Shown: one piece after another, positions 50,881-64,000 of the stretch
Layout: every line of letters starts with the position of its first letter
How positions within the stretch are numbered: position 1 is the first letter of the stretch
Origin: Bactericera cockerelli
Taxonomy: Eukaryota > Arthropoda > Insecta > Hemiptera > Triozidae
Direction of reading: 5' to 3'
NCBI GenBank assembly: GCA_024516035.1
Contig: CM044967.1
Span: 19,380,810-19,444,809 of the forward strand
Length of the DNA: 64,000 nt
Position numbers and translations under genes: made by a program
Notes under the pieces: model-generated
Told to the model about the DNA's origin: nothing
What the model saw: only the letters and a program-made list of their open reading frames with translations
Databases searched by the model: none

Positions 50881-51295
50881 AATATAGCGAATTTAGTACC
50901 TAAGGGTTAGAAATCACAAAATGTCTGCCTCTTAGTAAATGAAACATTTCCCACATAATTATTATTATTATTCACTCTAATAAAGAAATATATTCAATAT
51001 ATTCAATATTCAATTTATTAGGTATAAATGGACATTATGTACATACAAATAATTAATTTAACAATGAAAAAAATGGAAACAATATATACAATGAAAATGA
51101 AAAAGAATAGAAAATATATAAAAACATAAGTCCTAACTAAAGGGCGGGGTTATTGCCTATGGCAATCTCTTCCACCCAAATATAGAATAATCAGTATAGA
51201 ATAACTTTGATTTTAATAGACAAATTTTATATGCCCTAGAATTTTGGTCATGTAATAATTTAGATTCACCTTGAATAAATGAAAGTTGTACTTAC

Positions 51296-54185
<2,890 letters not shown>

Positions 54186-54263
54186 CTGAAATGAGAAATA
54201 GCAAATTATTGATTTTTTAATCTGTTAATTTTTGAAGTAACAGATTGATGAATTTGTAAACAT

Positions 54264-54357
54264 GCCAGTGTCAATGGCAAGTTGAATGCACAGGTTCTTG
54301 TAAGATCACCAAAGTTAAGCAACATCTAGTGAGGTGAATACTATGTGATGCTGGCAA
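54264..54357 (+). repeat. 5S rRNA-derived sequence (SINE3-like or 5S pseudogene)
   Basis: It follows 5S rRNA in order: gccagtgtcaatggcaag, gttgaatgca, aggttcttg, then gatcaccaaagttaagcaa and a gtgaatactatgtgatg-like block. The internal control region is recognisable, but the 5S 3' end is lost and substitutions are many. The following sequence (to about 54450) has tagcttgtgagtttcc, resembling the tagctggtttgtgagtttcc block at 8920, 9899 and 10012. A 5S-headed SINE is the likely reading. It sits upstream of the exd coding start. Confidence 0.6.
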
Positions 54358-55050
54358 ACCAACCAAACCCAGGCTGGGTGAGGTTAATGTGGGTAGCTTG
54401 TGAGTTTCCTGCAAATGGAGGATAACACCCTAATCATGATATGACCATGCAGTTAAAAGCAACATCAAACCAAAATAATTATAAAACAAAAAACATATTG
54501 GGACATTAGCCACTTGATTTTGTTTACAAATGTTGGTCAAGTACTTGATTAAATCTGTCTGTTAGGAACTATGCCCTTAGGCATAAAATTGGAATACATA
54601 TGACTAGCTATAAGTATTTGTTTTTTTGTTTATAAATATACATTACAAAAAAATCTGTGTTGATTTGTTTTTTTACAGGGTGTTCAATGTTTTATCTCTA
54701 GCCTATTTTTGGAACAGCTTAGAGGGAATATTAAAACATTGGATAACATCCTTAATTTGCTGGACAGAATAAAATAATTCAATGGCATCTTTGAGGGAAA
54801 CCAAATTTAAAATTAGCACAGAGAAGCTTTTATTACAAACAAAGTTGCTCACAATTTTGAGGTTTGAAGTTACAAAAGAAGTCTTTCTTAAAAAAGCTAC
54901 AAATCATAGGTAGTGTTACAGAGTGTACCAAAATGTTGTTTCAGTCTAATGAGCTAAAAAAGACATATGACTAGATGTGTTTGAGTGAGAAGTAATCTGA
55001 ATTTTGGTCAGATCCTGGGACTGATAGAGCTCACAAACTGCTGATGTGGT

Positions 55051-55355
55051 ATGTCTGGACCTCAGAGAACATATGATTACTAAACATGAAGACATAGTAC
55101 TGGCAATTTCTTTATCTTAATGATTAATCTTTGATTATCCTATGATTGTAGTAAAGTTAGGACAGGTGCTGTTTTAAATGTATGGGCTGACAGGGATGTC
55201 TACAAGCCTCAGAGAACCTCATATACATTAAAATGAAGGCATAGTACACAATATCTTTATCTTGAAAGGTTAATGTTTGTTTATCCTGTGATTCTAGTAA
55301 AGTTAGTACAGTAGGAAGACAGGTGTTGTATTTGTATGGGCTGATGGGGATTAAC
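55051..55355 (+). repeat. Diverged tandem duplication, period about 145 bp
   Basis: Unit 55051-55195 and unit 55196-55355 share atgtct, cctcagagaac, atgaaga/gcatagta, ctttatctt, and gattnnagtaaagttag in order, with indels. Both end in a tatgggctga block. Confidence 0.65.
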
Positions 55356-56550
55356 AATGACTGATGAAAAAAATGTTATCTGCTCAACATAGAGAAACAG
55401 CAATTTTGACAGTTAATTCCAAACCAGTACATACTATGGTCCGTATAATTATGACCAAATTATTTGAGCTTCTTTTCAGAGATGTAGGCTTTCAGAGATG
55501 TTATTAGATACCAATTTTTGTTGTTGACTTTTTCTGGGCCAAGTTTAAGCCTTTAGATAAGCATTGCTGATAATGGTTCTCTAATCAACCCTGTGTAGGC
55601 AGATCAGTCTCTCAGCTAGAATTAAGTTAGATATGGTGGATCTATCTATGTGTAATGGCACTGCTGAATTAAAGCCAAGTAAATGGAATCTTTGTTACTT
55701 ACATGACTACATGAAAGTTTGAGTTTTTTTGAATAGGCTGAATTAAATGAAAATTAAGAGTTTTTTGTGCTTTAAGAGGAACCGGGGGTTAAAATTGAAT
55801 ATTTAAGAACACCAACACAATAACTTTACATTAACTTTTAACTACAACTACTAACTACAACAAACAACAATTCAACTACAAACAGCACAACCTAAACAAT
55901 AGTATAAAAGTACAAACAACCATGTAAAAAAAGTTCAAGGAAATACTTGGTTAGTTCAATATTTCTTCACTAGAGAACAGTAGCATACAGCAACCTCCAT
56001 TTTATGATTTTGAACACAGATTTTCTTTTTTTTTCAGAGCTAATCGTTGCAGTGTTGTCGGATGAAAAATATTATGGAATAACCCTACTTTTTAGTGTTT
56101 TTAACGCAAAAATCTGTTTCACATTGCGCGCGAAATTTGAAAATTCAAAAGTTTCCATAATCCATATCATATTTTTTGAGCCGTGTGGCAAATTGATAAC
56201 GTGCCAAAACTGCCAAATGCCGATGGTTTCTCTTGATTTTAACATAGGTAGATAAGCGCAAAACATGCTTAGTTGAATAAAGATAGGAGGAATCCTTAGT
56301 TTAGTCTTTCAGTAGTTGAGTAGAGACATTTTAAAATAAAAATTTACAGATAAATCCACATGTTCCCCATATATAATCAGTTATCAAAATCAAGTCTTAT
56401 CGTAAATATTAAGTAAAACAAGTACCTACTTCATTTTTGCATTAAACAAGAGCTATTTCACTTTTAATTCTTATTTTTTGCCAAGATGTTTAGTGTCCTT
56501 TCTCATGTACCCCCCAAACTAACTGTCAAGAGTGCATTTCTGGTAAAATT

Positions 56551-56717
56551 TCTCTGGATAAATTTGCATGTATTAGCATAGAAGTTGCATGTATTAGCTC
56601 TGCCATGCATTGGTAGTCTAGTGGTTAAGGTGTTCTCTGTATAAATTTGCATGTATTAGCAGAGAAGTTGCATGTATTAGCTCTGCCATGCATTGGTAGT
56701 CTAGTGGTTAAGGTGTT
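56551..56717 (+). repeat. 83-bp tandem duplication containing a tRNA-like A-box
   Basis: 56551-56633 and 56634-56716 are nearly identical. Each has ttgcatgtattagc twice and ends in tggtagtctagtggttaagg, which resembles the A-box side of a tRNA-derived SINE. The downstream part (ggtaatccagg, aggatccattgttcc) is seen once. No proper B-box. Confidence 0.7.
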
Positions 56718-58223
56718 AGTATGGTAATCCAGGTAGTGTAAGGATCCATTGTTCCATATTGCACCCAGAGGTATGACTGGTGCTACTTATAAGCCAGGGT
56801 TATTGAATGAGTGCCAGGTCGTAGTTGCAATCACAAAAGTGCTCGCAGAAGGCAGCGCTAGCTGCCTTGCTATGTTGCAGGTTGATCTGTAGTACCTTCA
56901 TTATGGGTTTTTACTCTGCCAATAATCTTGAAGGTTATTTTAGAGAGGCCAAGATGGACTTTAAACCCATTGACCTTCAATGCCTTCAAAGCAGTTTCCC
57001 CCACGTTGAGGATAATAGTGGTGCCAGCTTTATCAGTGTTACTGTTACAAGAAACACAACATCAAGAAAAAGCATATACAAGAATTATGCATAACAATTC
57101 TCAGGGATACACTCAACATTATCCATCGCCATATACAGGGTGTCCCGTATACAGATGCAAATATTTTGAGGGTAGGTTCAGCCCACCATGGATTATGGTA
57201 TAAGCAAAACTTGCAGTGGGGCATTTTGCTTCGTTAAAGAGTTATGGCCAAATCCCTGTTTTTCCCACAGGTCTAGAGGTCACTTGGATCAATGCACGTT
57301 TTTAAAGAAATGATAGCCAGTAGTTAAGTTTTGACTTCATGTATGGATAGTCATGCATATTTCCCTTCAAATGCAGTTGGTTGCATGAAAAAATAATGAA
57401 AGACTAGAGAGAATCATAAGTTCAATATTTTTCTAAAATTTGATTTTTCCCTTTTTTCCCTTTCGTGAATTTAAAGTACTTCTACAATTGCAATTCTGCG
57501 TATCACAAATTAAAAAAATACCCTCTGCTATTTTGTTTCAATAAATACCAAGTTCTTCCAGACGCGTGAAGGAACGGATGAGATACGACCTTTCAAACGG
57601 CACCAGAAGGAGAGAAACACATCTTTCAAATTTTGAATCTGGGCGCTATTGCATTTTGAAGAACACTCGATGCCTGAAGCGGTCTGTGTGACCATTTTTG
57701 TGCCAACTGCAAGTTATAAATGAAAATTTTCTGAGTACAAATAGTTCTATTAACCAACTATATTAATCAAATCTAATAATTAAAATAACAAGATGATCAA
57801 TTTGTTCGGTGGAAGAGAAAGCCACAAGCTTTAATCTCGCCCTTGGTTCGCTACATATTCTTTTGGGTTCTTTTCATTTCATGTCCTGTGTTGCAGAATG
57901 TATCATGTTTGTAGTTTATCAATAAAGTATTAATAATTTTTTTTTTTTTTTTAATTTTTTTTTATTTGTATTTACATTTATAATGTTTTACAAATGGTTG
58001 GTAAACAAGAAAAATGATTTATATCTAAATTTAATAAAGTATTAATAATAATAATAGTAACCTGAAGGTTGGATGTTTGAGTTTCACCCAAGGTTAATTT
58101 TCGGCACTTTTTTGTTATGTTTTGATATCATGATTGTGATAAACACAAAAATGATATTTTTAATTTTAATTCTAAAAATAAAATCACAATTTTTGTTGTT
58201 AGCGCAGAGTCTTTCTCCATGTG

Positions 58224-59528
58224 TACGAGGGCGGATCAAGAAGTACCCGTGTTTGAAAAAAGAGTGCGAGATACTTACATTTTTGGGTTCTATTTTTCGA
58301 CGTAGTCTCCTTTCAAGGCTACACACTTCTTCCAGCGATCCTGCCACTTTTTTAGCCCTTCCAAAAAGTAGCTCCCTTCGAACTCCTCAAAATAGCCCTT
58401 TGTCTGGCTTATGACGTCATCATTTGAGCTGAACCTCTTTCCACCGAGCCAAACTTTCAAGTTAGGAAACAAAAAATAATCGCAGGGGGCTAGGTCAGGT
58501 GAGTAAGGTGGGTGTGGCAATAATTCGTATCCAAGTTGATGGATTTTAGCAGCAACAATTCCAGATGAGTGAGCTGGTGCATTGTCATGGTGAAACAAGA
58601 CTTTCTTTCTCGCCAAATGGGGGCGTGTCTCCTTCAATTTTGCATCAAATCGTGTCAATAACTCACTATAATATGCAGCAGTTATTGTTTTTCCTTTTTT
58701 CCAAGAAGTCAATAAGAATAATTCCCTTTGCATCCCCAAAAACGGTAGCCATGACTTTTCCGGCCGATTGGACCGATTTCGCCTTCTTTGGGGCAGATTC
58801 TCCAACCAAAGTCCATTCTTTTGACTGCTGTTTGGTTTCTGGGGTATAGTGATGTATCCAGGTTTCATCAACGGTCACAACTCGACGCAAAAAATCATCT
58901 GGATTGCGATTGAAGAGTTCTAAACTAGCCTTTGAACAATTCAGCCGAATTCGTTTGTTGTCAATTGTGAGCAGTCGCGGCACCCATCGCGCCGATAGTT
59001 TTCTCATGCCCAGCTTATCATGAAGGATTTTAAAAACAGTTCCATATGAAATGCCCACACTCTCAGCTACTTCACGCACTTTTGTTCGGCGATCTTTGAG
59101 AAACACATCATGCACTTTTTCCACGACTTCCTCGGTACACACGTCTTCTGGGCGTCCTGGGCGGTCCTCGTCAAAAATGCTTGTGCGCCCTCGTTTAAAT
59201 TCATTAAACCAAAAGCGAACAGTGGTCATAGAAGGTGAAGAGCTCCCGTACACAGCATCTAACTTTAATTTTATCTCATCACATTTTTCCCGTCCAAAAA
59301 AAGGAATCGAATAACTGCTCGGTACTGTTCTTTTTCCATATCACTCAACTATACGCAACACAACAACTTCAAGTGACCGATAAATGAAAACTAAGAGACT
59401 AAGAGAGTAATCAGTTTCAAACTTTGGATGTGGTCATTTGAGATGTCGTTCCATCAACAAGTATCAACAAGTTTCACCAATGATGTAACATGTCCCTAAA
59501 CACGGGTACTTATTGATCTACCTACGTA
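58224..59528 (-). mobile_element. Near-full-length mariner element
   Basis: The left end cgagggcggatcaagaag and its partner at the right (inverted cttattgatctacctacg) are inverted repeats ending at TA on both sides (58224-58225, 59527-59528). The length, 1305 bp, is that of a full mariner. Confidence 0.9.
58290..59339 (-). pseudogene. Mariner transposase, nearly intact, two one-base frame slips
   Basis: Read on the minus strand from the ATG at 59339 to about 58290, the length equals a normal mariner transposase (about 348 residues). The N-terminal HTH part (VRFWFNEFKRGR), GISYGTVFKILHDKLGM, and the DD34D catalytic set are all present: VTVDETWIHHY, HHDNAPAHSS and SPDLAPCDYFLF. Only two one-base indels in A-runs break it: one near residue 20 (one A too few) and one at LEK-GK near residue 205 (one A too many). 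It is the youngest of the three mariners here. The slips could be real or sequencing artefacts. Confidence 0.9.
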
Positions 59529-59534
59529 TTCTTT

Positions 59535-59640
59535 GTCCATAATTACACCACTGGTTGCTGCTTTCGTTGCAGCCTCTCTCATTTTATGTCACGATAACCC
59601 TGTGGCCCCGAAACCCCATTCACATAAAAGTTCACACCAA
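59535..59640 (-). repeat. SINE family A, tail fragment
   Basis: It matches the 3' part of the family A body, as at 28608-28700: cactggttgctgctt, ctcattttatgtcacga and gtggccccgaa. The tRNA head is missing. It lies between the nested mariner and the 8-bp-duplication element. Confidence 0.45.
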
Positions 59641-59652
59641 CCGACCAGTGTG

Positions 59653-60733
59653 CATGCGCGGATATAGGGGGGGGCACGTGCCCCCCCAGATTTTTTCGAT
59701 AAGCGGTGTTTCTCAAATTTCATTATACCTTACCCCGTATAAATAATGAGTTAGGGGGTCACGGGCCCCAAAATAATTCCCAATTCTAAGACTAATCCCG
59801 TAAAAAAAAAAAGATCTCAATAAGTTAGGGGGGCACGGGACCCAAAATAATTTCCAATTCTAAGACTAATCCCGTAAAAAAAATCTCAATAAGTTAGGGG
59901 GGCATGGGACCCAAAATAGTTCTCAATTCTAGGACTAATCCCGTAAAAAAATCTCAATAAGTTAGGGGGGCACGGGACCCAAAATAGTTCCCAATTCTAA
60001 GACTAATCCCGTTAAAAAAAAGATCTCAATAAGCTAGGGGGGCACGTGACCCAAAATAATTCCCAATTCTAAAACTAATCCCGTTAAAAAGAAGATCTCA
60101 ATAAGTAAGGGGGCACGGGACCCAAAATAATTCCCAATTCTAAGACCAATAAGAAATAACTAAATAATAAAGTTGTCAAATCCACACAGATTGTCCGAGA
60201 AACCTGAAATTTTACCTAAAGGTCCATTTGGATCAGTTAATATGTCTCTAATCTCTAGGGTTCAGCTACACGGGGTAAGGACAAAAAATGGATGGGTGAC
60301 ACAAAAAAATCACATTTTTCGACCAAAATTAAATTTTTTTTTCTCAAAACTTATCGTGACGGCGCCACGGCGGAGGCTTGTCAACTCAAAAAGAGAAAGT
60401 TTTAAGCAAAAGTTCAAGTTTTCATTTGAGATATCAATCACGAAATTCTGATGAGCCGTTTTTGAGCTACGTTGAGTAAGGACATGAAATGGATGGGTAA
60501 ACAAAAAGTATTTACGTTTTTTGACCTGAATGACATTTTTCTCGAAATTTGTCCTAACGACCTATCAACTCAAAGCGAGAATTATTTTTGCAAGTCTTCA
60601 TGTGACATATTGATCGCGCAATTCTGATGAGCCATTCTTGAGCTCCAGTAAGGACAAGAAATGGATGGGTGACACGAAAAATATTGACATTTGTGTGTGT
60701 ATGTGTGTGTTTCTTTATGTGTGTGTGTGTGTG

Positions 60734-60764
<31 letters not shown>

Positions 60765-60847
60765 CGATAGGCTTGCGAAGCGGCTTGCTAGTTAGGTATA
60801 TTGTGCGATTGTGCCCCCCCAGTACAAGAAGGCTATATCCGCGCATG
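59653..60847. mobile_element. Non-autonomous TIR element with 8-bp target duplication (hAT-like or P-like)
   Basis: The 15-bp perfect inverted ends are catgcgcggatatag at the left and ctatatccgcgcatg at the right. They are bracketed by the 8-bp direct repeat ccagtgtg (59645-59652 and 60848-60855). The G/C runs next to each end are also inverted. The interior is a minisatellite (59749-60150), a second set of repeats with ggacaagaaatggatggg (60270-60680), and a TG microsatellite (60690-60770). No transposase. 8-bp duplications suit hAT, P or Merlin; the CATG start is more P-like. Confidence 0.85.
59749..60150 (+). repeat. Minisatellite, about six 68-76 bp units
   Basis: The unit runs ttaggggggcacgggac, ccaaaataattccc, aattctaagactaatccc, g(t)aaaaa, gatctcaataag. 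Units differ mainly in the length of an A-run and by a few substitutions; the last is partial. Confidence 0.85.
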
Positions 60848-61586
60848 CCAGTGTGAATGATCAATTTCATTCTGTGAAACATCCCAGAGCAGTGTATTTA
60901 TACCTCAAATTACGCGCCAATTCTGTTAAAATTCAGCCAACTTTGAATTTTCCATCATGATTCAGAAGTGTTTTTTGAGCTTTGTGTGTCTTGCGTTCCA
61001 TGATCTTTAAAGTGATATAAATGAGCTTTCTTTTTTCTAAAAATAAACATGATAGGGTATTTTTTTAACTAGTGATTCGCAGAATTGCAATTGTAGAAGT
61101 ACTTTAAATTCACGAAAGGGAAAAAAGGGAAAAATCAAATTTTAGAAAAGTATTGAACTTATGATTAAATATTTCTCTGGTCTTTTAATATTTTTTCATG
61201 CAACCAACTGCATTTGAAGGGAAATATGCATGACTATCCATACATGAAGTAAAAAATTAGTTACTGGCTACCATTTCTTTGAAAACGTGCATCGATCCAA
61301 GTGACCTCTAGAACTATGGGAAAAACAGGGATTTGGCCATAACTCTTTAACGAAGCAAAATGCCCCACTGCAAGTTTCGCTCATATGGTAGTTCACGGTG
61401 GGCTGAACCTACCCTCAAAATATTTGCATCTGTATACGGGACACCCTGTATACTCATAAGAGCTGTCCCCAAAGATGCTGCTGAAATAATTTCATCCTTA
61501 AAAATTTCATTCTACCCTGAAATGTTTTAAAGAACTAATGACAAGAATGTTTGAATTGTATACTGTGTCAGTTGGCAACTCTTTGT

Positions 61587-62568
61587 CTAGAGCAGTTCAA
61601 AAAAAAAAAAATTAACACTGATGTCCTCAGTTTCAATTGTTGGGTTTTGTGTCCCCACAAGAGAAATAATTCTCTTGGGATCTTTAGCCTCCAACAATTG
61701 GGTGAGTTCCGCCGACACCCAGACAGCCATTTTTGTCACCCTGACAATCTCCTTAGAGGGACCAGCTCTAAGTGGAGCGCCAACGCACTCTTTGAGATTG
61801 CCAGAGATTTTGTTTAACAACCACTGTTTGGAAGTTTCGTTTGCACATGTGATGTGCAAGACCCCCTTCTCACCATAGTAGTTGTCAAACTTAGGCATTT
61901 CTTCTGGTTTGCTCTTGAAGATTTCCTTTGTCAGAGCGGTCTTGAGAGCCTACATCATGTCATCGGAGAGCTTGTCGTCTGGATATGACTCCAAGACAAC
62001 AGCCATCTTCAATTGCGTCAATGCCTGACTGTAAGAGACACCTTCAGAGATCTTGGGTTCTGGTGTGTTCAATTTCTTTTTTTTTCTGAATGTTTCTTTC
62101 CGGTGTTAATGGAGAACTTCCCTCAGATCTCGGTCTCTTAGAGGAAGGGGTTCTAAGTGCGGGAGGCATAAGTTTGCCTGCGCCACTCTTATTACCTCTT
62201 CTTCTTGGGCGAATTTCTTCACCTATTTCTCGTGCAGCCTCTATTGCCATTTTACGCCTTTGCGCTCCTGACAATTTAGGCTGCACTGTGGGTCGCTGTT
62301 TGGGGAGGTTAGCGGAACATCCGCTTTTCTCCCCCTCTTTTGCAGGGTCAGGAGTAGTTGTTGGGTTTGTGGTGTGACCACTACCCATTGCACTATCAGA
62401 TTGACTCTGCGTTTCAGGTTGAGATGTTGGTTGGACATTGGTGGCTTGACTGTTGTCTTCCACTGATTCCATTTCAACATCTGTGTTTATGTTGGAGGTT
62501 TGAAGCGCCTCCATGTTGGTTAGATTTGGGTTAAGATTAGTTGTCATAATCGTTCCCACGAGAAGCAA
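61587..62568 (-). pseudogene. Broken retroelement-type ORF, DUF4780-like
   Basis: The minus-strand frame from 62568 encodes a Ser/Thr/Pro/Gln-rich N-terminus, then a basic patch (KLSGAQRRKMAIEAAREI, IRPRRRGNKSG), and breaks near 62045. A second frame continues from 61898 with GVLHITCANETSKQWLLNK and MAVWVSAELTQLLEAKDP. The order of basic linker, then a domain beginning like MAVVLESYPDD and ending AVWV...LL..QNP, resembles proteins with DUF4780 that insect genomes carry as retroelement-associated ORFs. One in-frame stop and at least one frameshift separate the two parts. Recognition rests on memory of the family pattern, so the name is tentative. Confidence 0.45.
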
Positions 62569-63267
62569 GGGATGTAGAGGTCCACCAAGGAAGAGCCCCG
62601 CTTTCCAAGGTAAGGGTAAATACTCTGAAGGTCCCCAGGTATTCAGAGGTGTATATTAGCGGTCAAGTTTACCCCCTTGACCATTCAGCCCTCGGCATAT
62701 ACAACCTTGGCTTAGGGGTTTTGATCACTGGCTCGGTCTGTAAGGATAAGATCAAAGGCGTATTATCTGTTCATCAGTCTCAAGATCTGACCAGTATATG
62801 AACACTTTGCGTACCACATTGATGTTGATGGTTTAAACTCGTACTCTGGAACTTGTTTGTTGCCAGAAATGTCGTGAGAACAGGGACTATCTCATTGTCA
62901 GAGACTGCAGAATCTCATTTCCCCTGTGAGAGCAAACATAACAAACTCCAGGATATATGCACAGTACGCAAAGTGTTCACTGTGGGATATACCGACCACC
63001 CGGTCCTGGGCAGAACTCAGCCATTACATACTAGCATGCAGCATGCAAGCATGCAATGTTACCGGCCCCCGGGAACGTGCGCATACACGTGCACGTGGAC
63101 CCGCCTGTCCAGAGTTATCTAGGTGCACACAGTTACAGCTTTCGCCCCCTGTGTACCCTAGACCGAGGGCCAGTCATATTAATCTCACCAATTTATTTTG
63201 ATCAGAAGTATTAGTATCTATGAGAAATTTAATAATATGTATAGTTCATATGTTTCATTTCTTCCAG
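62569..63267. other. Gap upstream of the Aldh1l core exon
   Basis: The base composition is GC-richer than the surroundings. It holds a 15-bp inverted pair (gaacactttgcgtac at 62800-62814 and its inverse at 62964-62978) and atgcagcatgcaagcatg repeats near 63040. The short 5' coding exon of Aldh1l was not located. Confidence 0.35.
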
Positions 63268-64000
63268 ATACAAAAATGTGATCTCAAAGTTGCTGTAATA
63301 GGACAAAGTTCTTTTGCTGCTGAAGTGTACAAGTTATTGAAGAAAAATGGACACACTATTGTAGGTGTTTTTACTATAGTTGATAAAGCTAATAGAGAAG
63401 ATGTTTTGGGTAAGATGATTTTCTTTTCTCTATCATATTATGACAGTTTAATATTCCATACATATTTAGTGATCACTAACAGTATATCACATTCATTTGA
63501 CATTAAAATGTGAAAAATGCATTGCCCCCCCCCCCTTTTACCCCTCAATAATCCTCAGTTCTAAAAAATCAATTAAACTTCCTGCAAAATGCATTGGTCA
63601 GAAGCATACTTTGACCATAACAATTCTATTAATTGAGATGCAGCCAGTTAAAATTCAAACTTGAAATAAGAGAAAAAATCTCTATGTTTATTTCTATACA
63701 GCCTACTCTGTGTAACTTTCCAACTCTCTTTACTCCTTTACACCCAAACTGAGAAATATGAGCATAATATTATCATTAAAAAATTGCTAAAAAGATTATT
63801 ATGTAATTAAATTGTTTATTTTTCTACTGTACCATACCATGAATTTTTTTTAACACATATTATTTATTTTCAGCTTCTACTGCCTCAAAAGACAATGTCC
63901 CAGTATTTAAAATCAAATCCTGGCGCAATAAAAATGGTATTTTACCTGAAATACTTGATCTATACAAGAAGGTTGATGCAGAGTTAAATGTGTTACCATT
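63268..64000 (+). CDS. Aldh1l1: 10-formyltetrahydrofolate dehydrogenase (ALDH1L), N-terminal exons, partial
   Basis: Two exons are seen: 63268-63409 and 63874-64000 (cut by the window end), joined in phase 1. They encode [23 protein letters not shown] (given here as the run starting LKVAVIGQ), [12 protein letters not shown], then [13 protein letters not shown] and VDAELNVLP. This is the start of the N-terminal formyl-transferase/hydrolase domain of ALDH1L1/ALDH1L2, which takes 10-formyl-THF to THF and CO2 with NADP+. The carrier-protein and aldehyde dehydrogenase domains would lie beyond the window. A strong acceptor (cttccag) precedes 63268, so the initiator ATG is probably in an earlier exon. 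Cytosolic versus mitochondrial form cannot be judged without that exon. Confidence 0.88.

Larger units (their letters stand above)
45776..51265. other. Intergenic region between Snx13 and exd (convergent)
   Basis: It starts with the Snx13 3'UTR (AATAAA 45844-45849). It contains the decayed mariner (47400-48488), a poly-A run at about 49960-49985 abutting a MITE (49988-50118), and a dispersed repeat (50450-50880, minus). The missing last coding exon of exd would be expected on the minus strand here, but no match to the usual C-terminal tail was found. The rest is AT-rich without recognisable features. Confidence 0.5.
54186..57133. other. Region upstream of exd coding exons
   Basis: It should contain exd 5'UTR exon(s) and possibly the promoter, but none can be placed from sequence alone. 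Apart from the 5S-like fragment and two tandem duplications, it is AT-rich without open frames of note. A tacagggtgttcaatg element end lies near 54675. Confidence 0.4.
57134..61450. mobile_element. 4.3-kb long-inverted-repeat element with two nested insertions
   Basis: Arms of about 400 bp (57134-57535 and 61046-61450) are inverted copies: tacagggtgtcccgtatac at the left matches gtatacgggacaccctgta at the right. Shared inner blocks include ggtaggttcagccca, atttggccataactctt and ttgcaattctgcg. The arms have diverged more than those of 31520-35237. A mariner (58224-59528) and an 8-bp-duplication element (59653-60847) lie inside, so the original element was about 1.8 kb. No transposase of its own is seen. 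Confidence 0.8.

Noticed and set aside
54264..54357. Functional 5S rRNA gene
   Set aside because: Many substitutions, loss of the 3' part, and no terminator T-run at the right place.
63220..63267. ATG at 63220 as the Aldh1l start
   Set aside because: The extra residues come from a polypyrimidine tract and acceptor; homologues start close to LKVAVIGQ with a short leader.

Overview
The window is AT-rich, intron-containing eukaryotic DNA. Its genes and repeats (extradenticle, an arthropod-style Snx13, mariner elements, tRNA-derived SINEs, a jockey-type LINE fragment) point to an insect. The species cannot be read from the sequence; a hemipteran-like genome is only a guess. Four protein-coding loci are supported, all with GT-AG introns, and much of the intron and intergenic space is mobile DNA.

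Layout. (1) About 709-10354 (+): ten short, tandemly duplicated, mostly phase 1-1 exon modules encoding an acidic, unrecognised protein segment. Two modules are decayed and one has a one-base slip. (2) 12820-22528 (+): an RSBN1/DPY-21-family protein (Rosbin; JmjC-type H4K20me2 demethylase family) in nine exons. Its first exon begins in a phase that fits the modules, so they may encode the N-terminal part of the same protein. The catalytic-core exons are clean, but the disordered N- and C-terminal tails need four one-base corrections. (3) 22529-27464: 3'UTR and intergenic DNA with a MITE and a jockey-type endonuclease fragment between 196-bp direct repeats. (4) 27465-45775 (+): Snx13, reconstructed end to end as 14 exons and 921 codons without a frame break (membrane hairpin, PXA, RGS, PX, nexin C). 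Its introns hold a 3.7-kb long-inverted-repeat element with a nested LINE and a 972-bp TIR element with perfect 25-bp ends. (5) 45776-51265: intergenic, with a decayed mariner, a MITE and a dispersed repeat. (6) 51296-54185 (-): extradenticle (exd/Pbx), five exons, lacking only its last C-terminal exon. (7) 54186-63267: a 5S-rRNA-like SINE fragment, tandem duplications, a 4.3-kb inverted-repeat element nested with a near-intact mariner and a 1.2-kb TIR element with 8-bp target duplications, and a broken DUF4780-like retroelement ORF. (8) 63268-64000 (+): the first two core exons of a 10-formyltetrahydrofolate dehydrogenase (Aldh1l), cut by the window end.

The genes do not form a pathway: one is a chromatin demethylase, one a membrane-contact/lipid sorting nexin, one a Hox cofactor and one a folate enzyme. 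The points most worth following are the symmetric exon array upstream of RSBN1, the nested elements whose empty sites survive in the opposite repeat arm, and the cluster of homopolymer-type one-base frame breaks.
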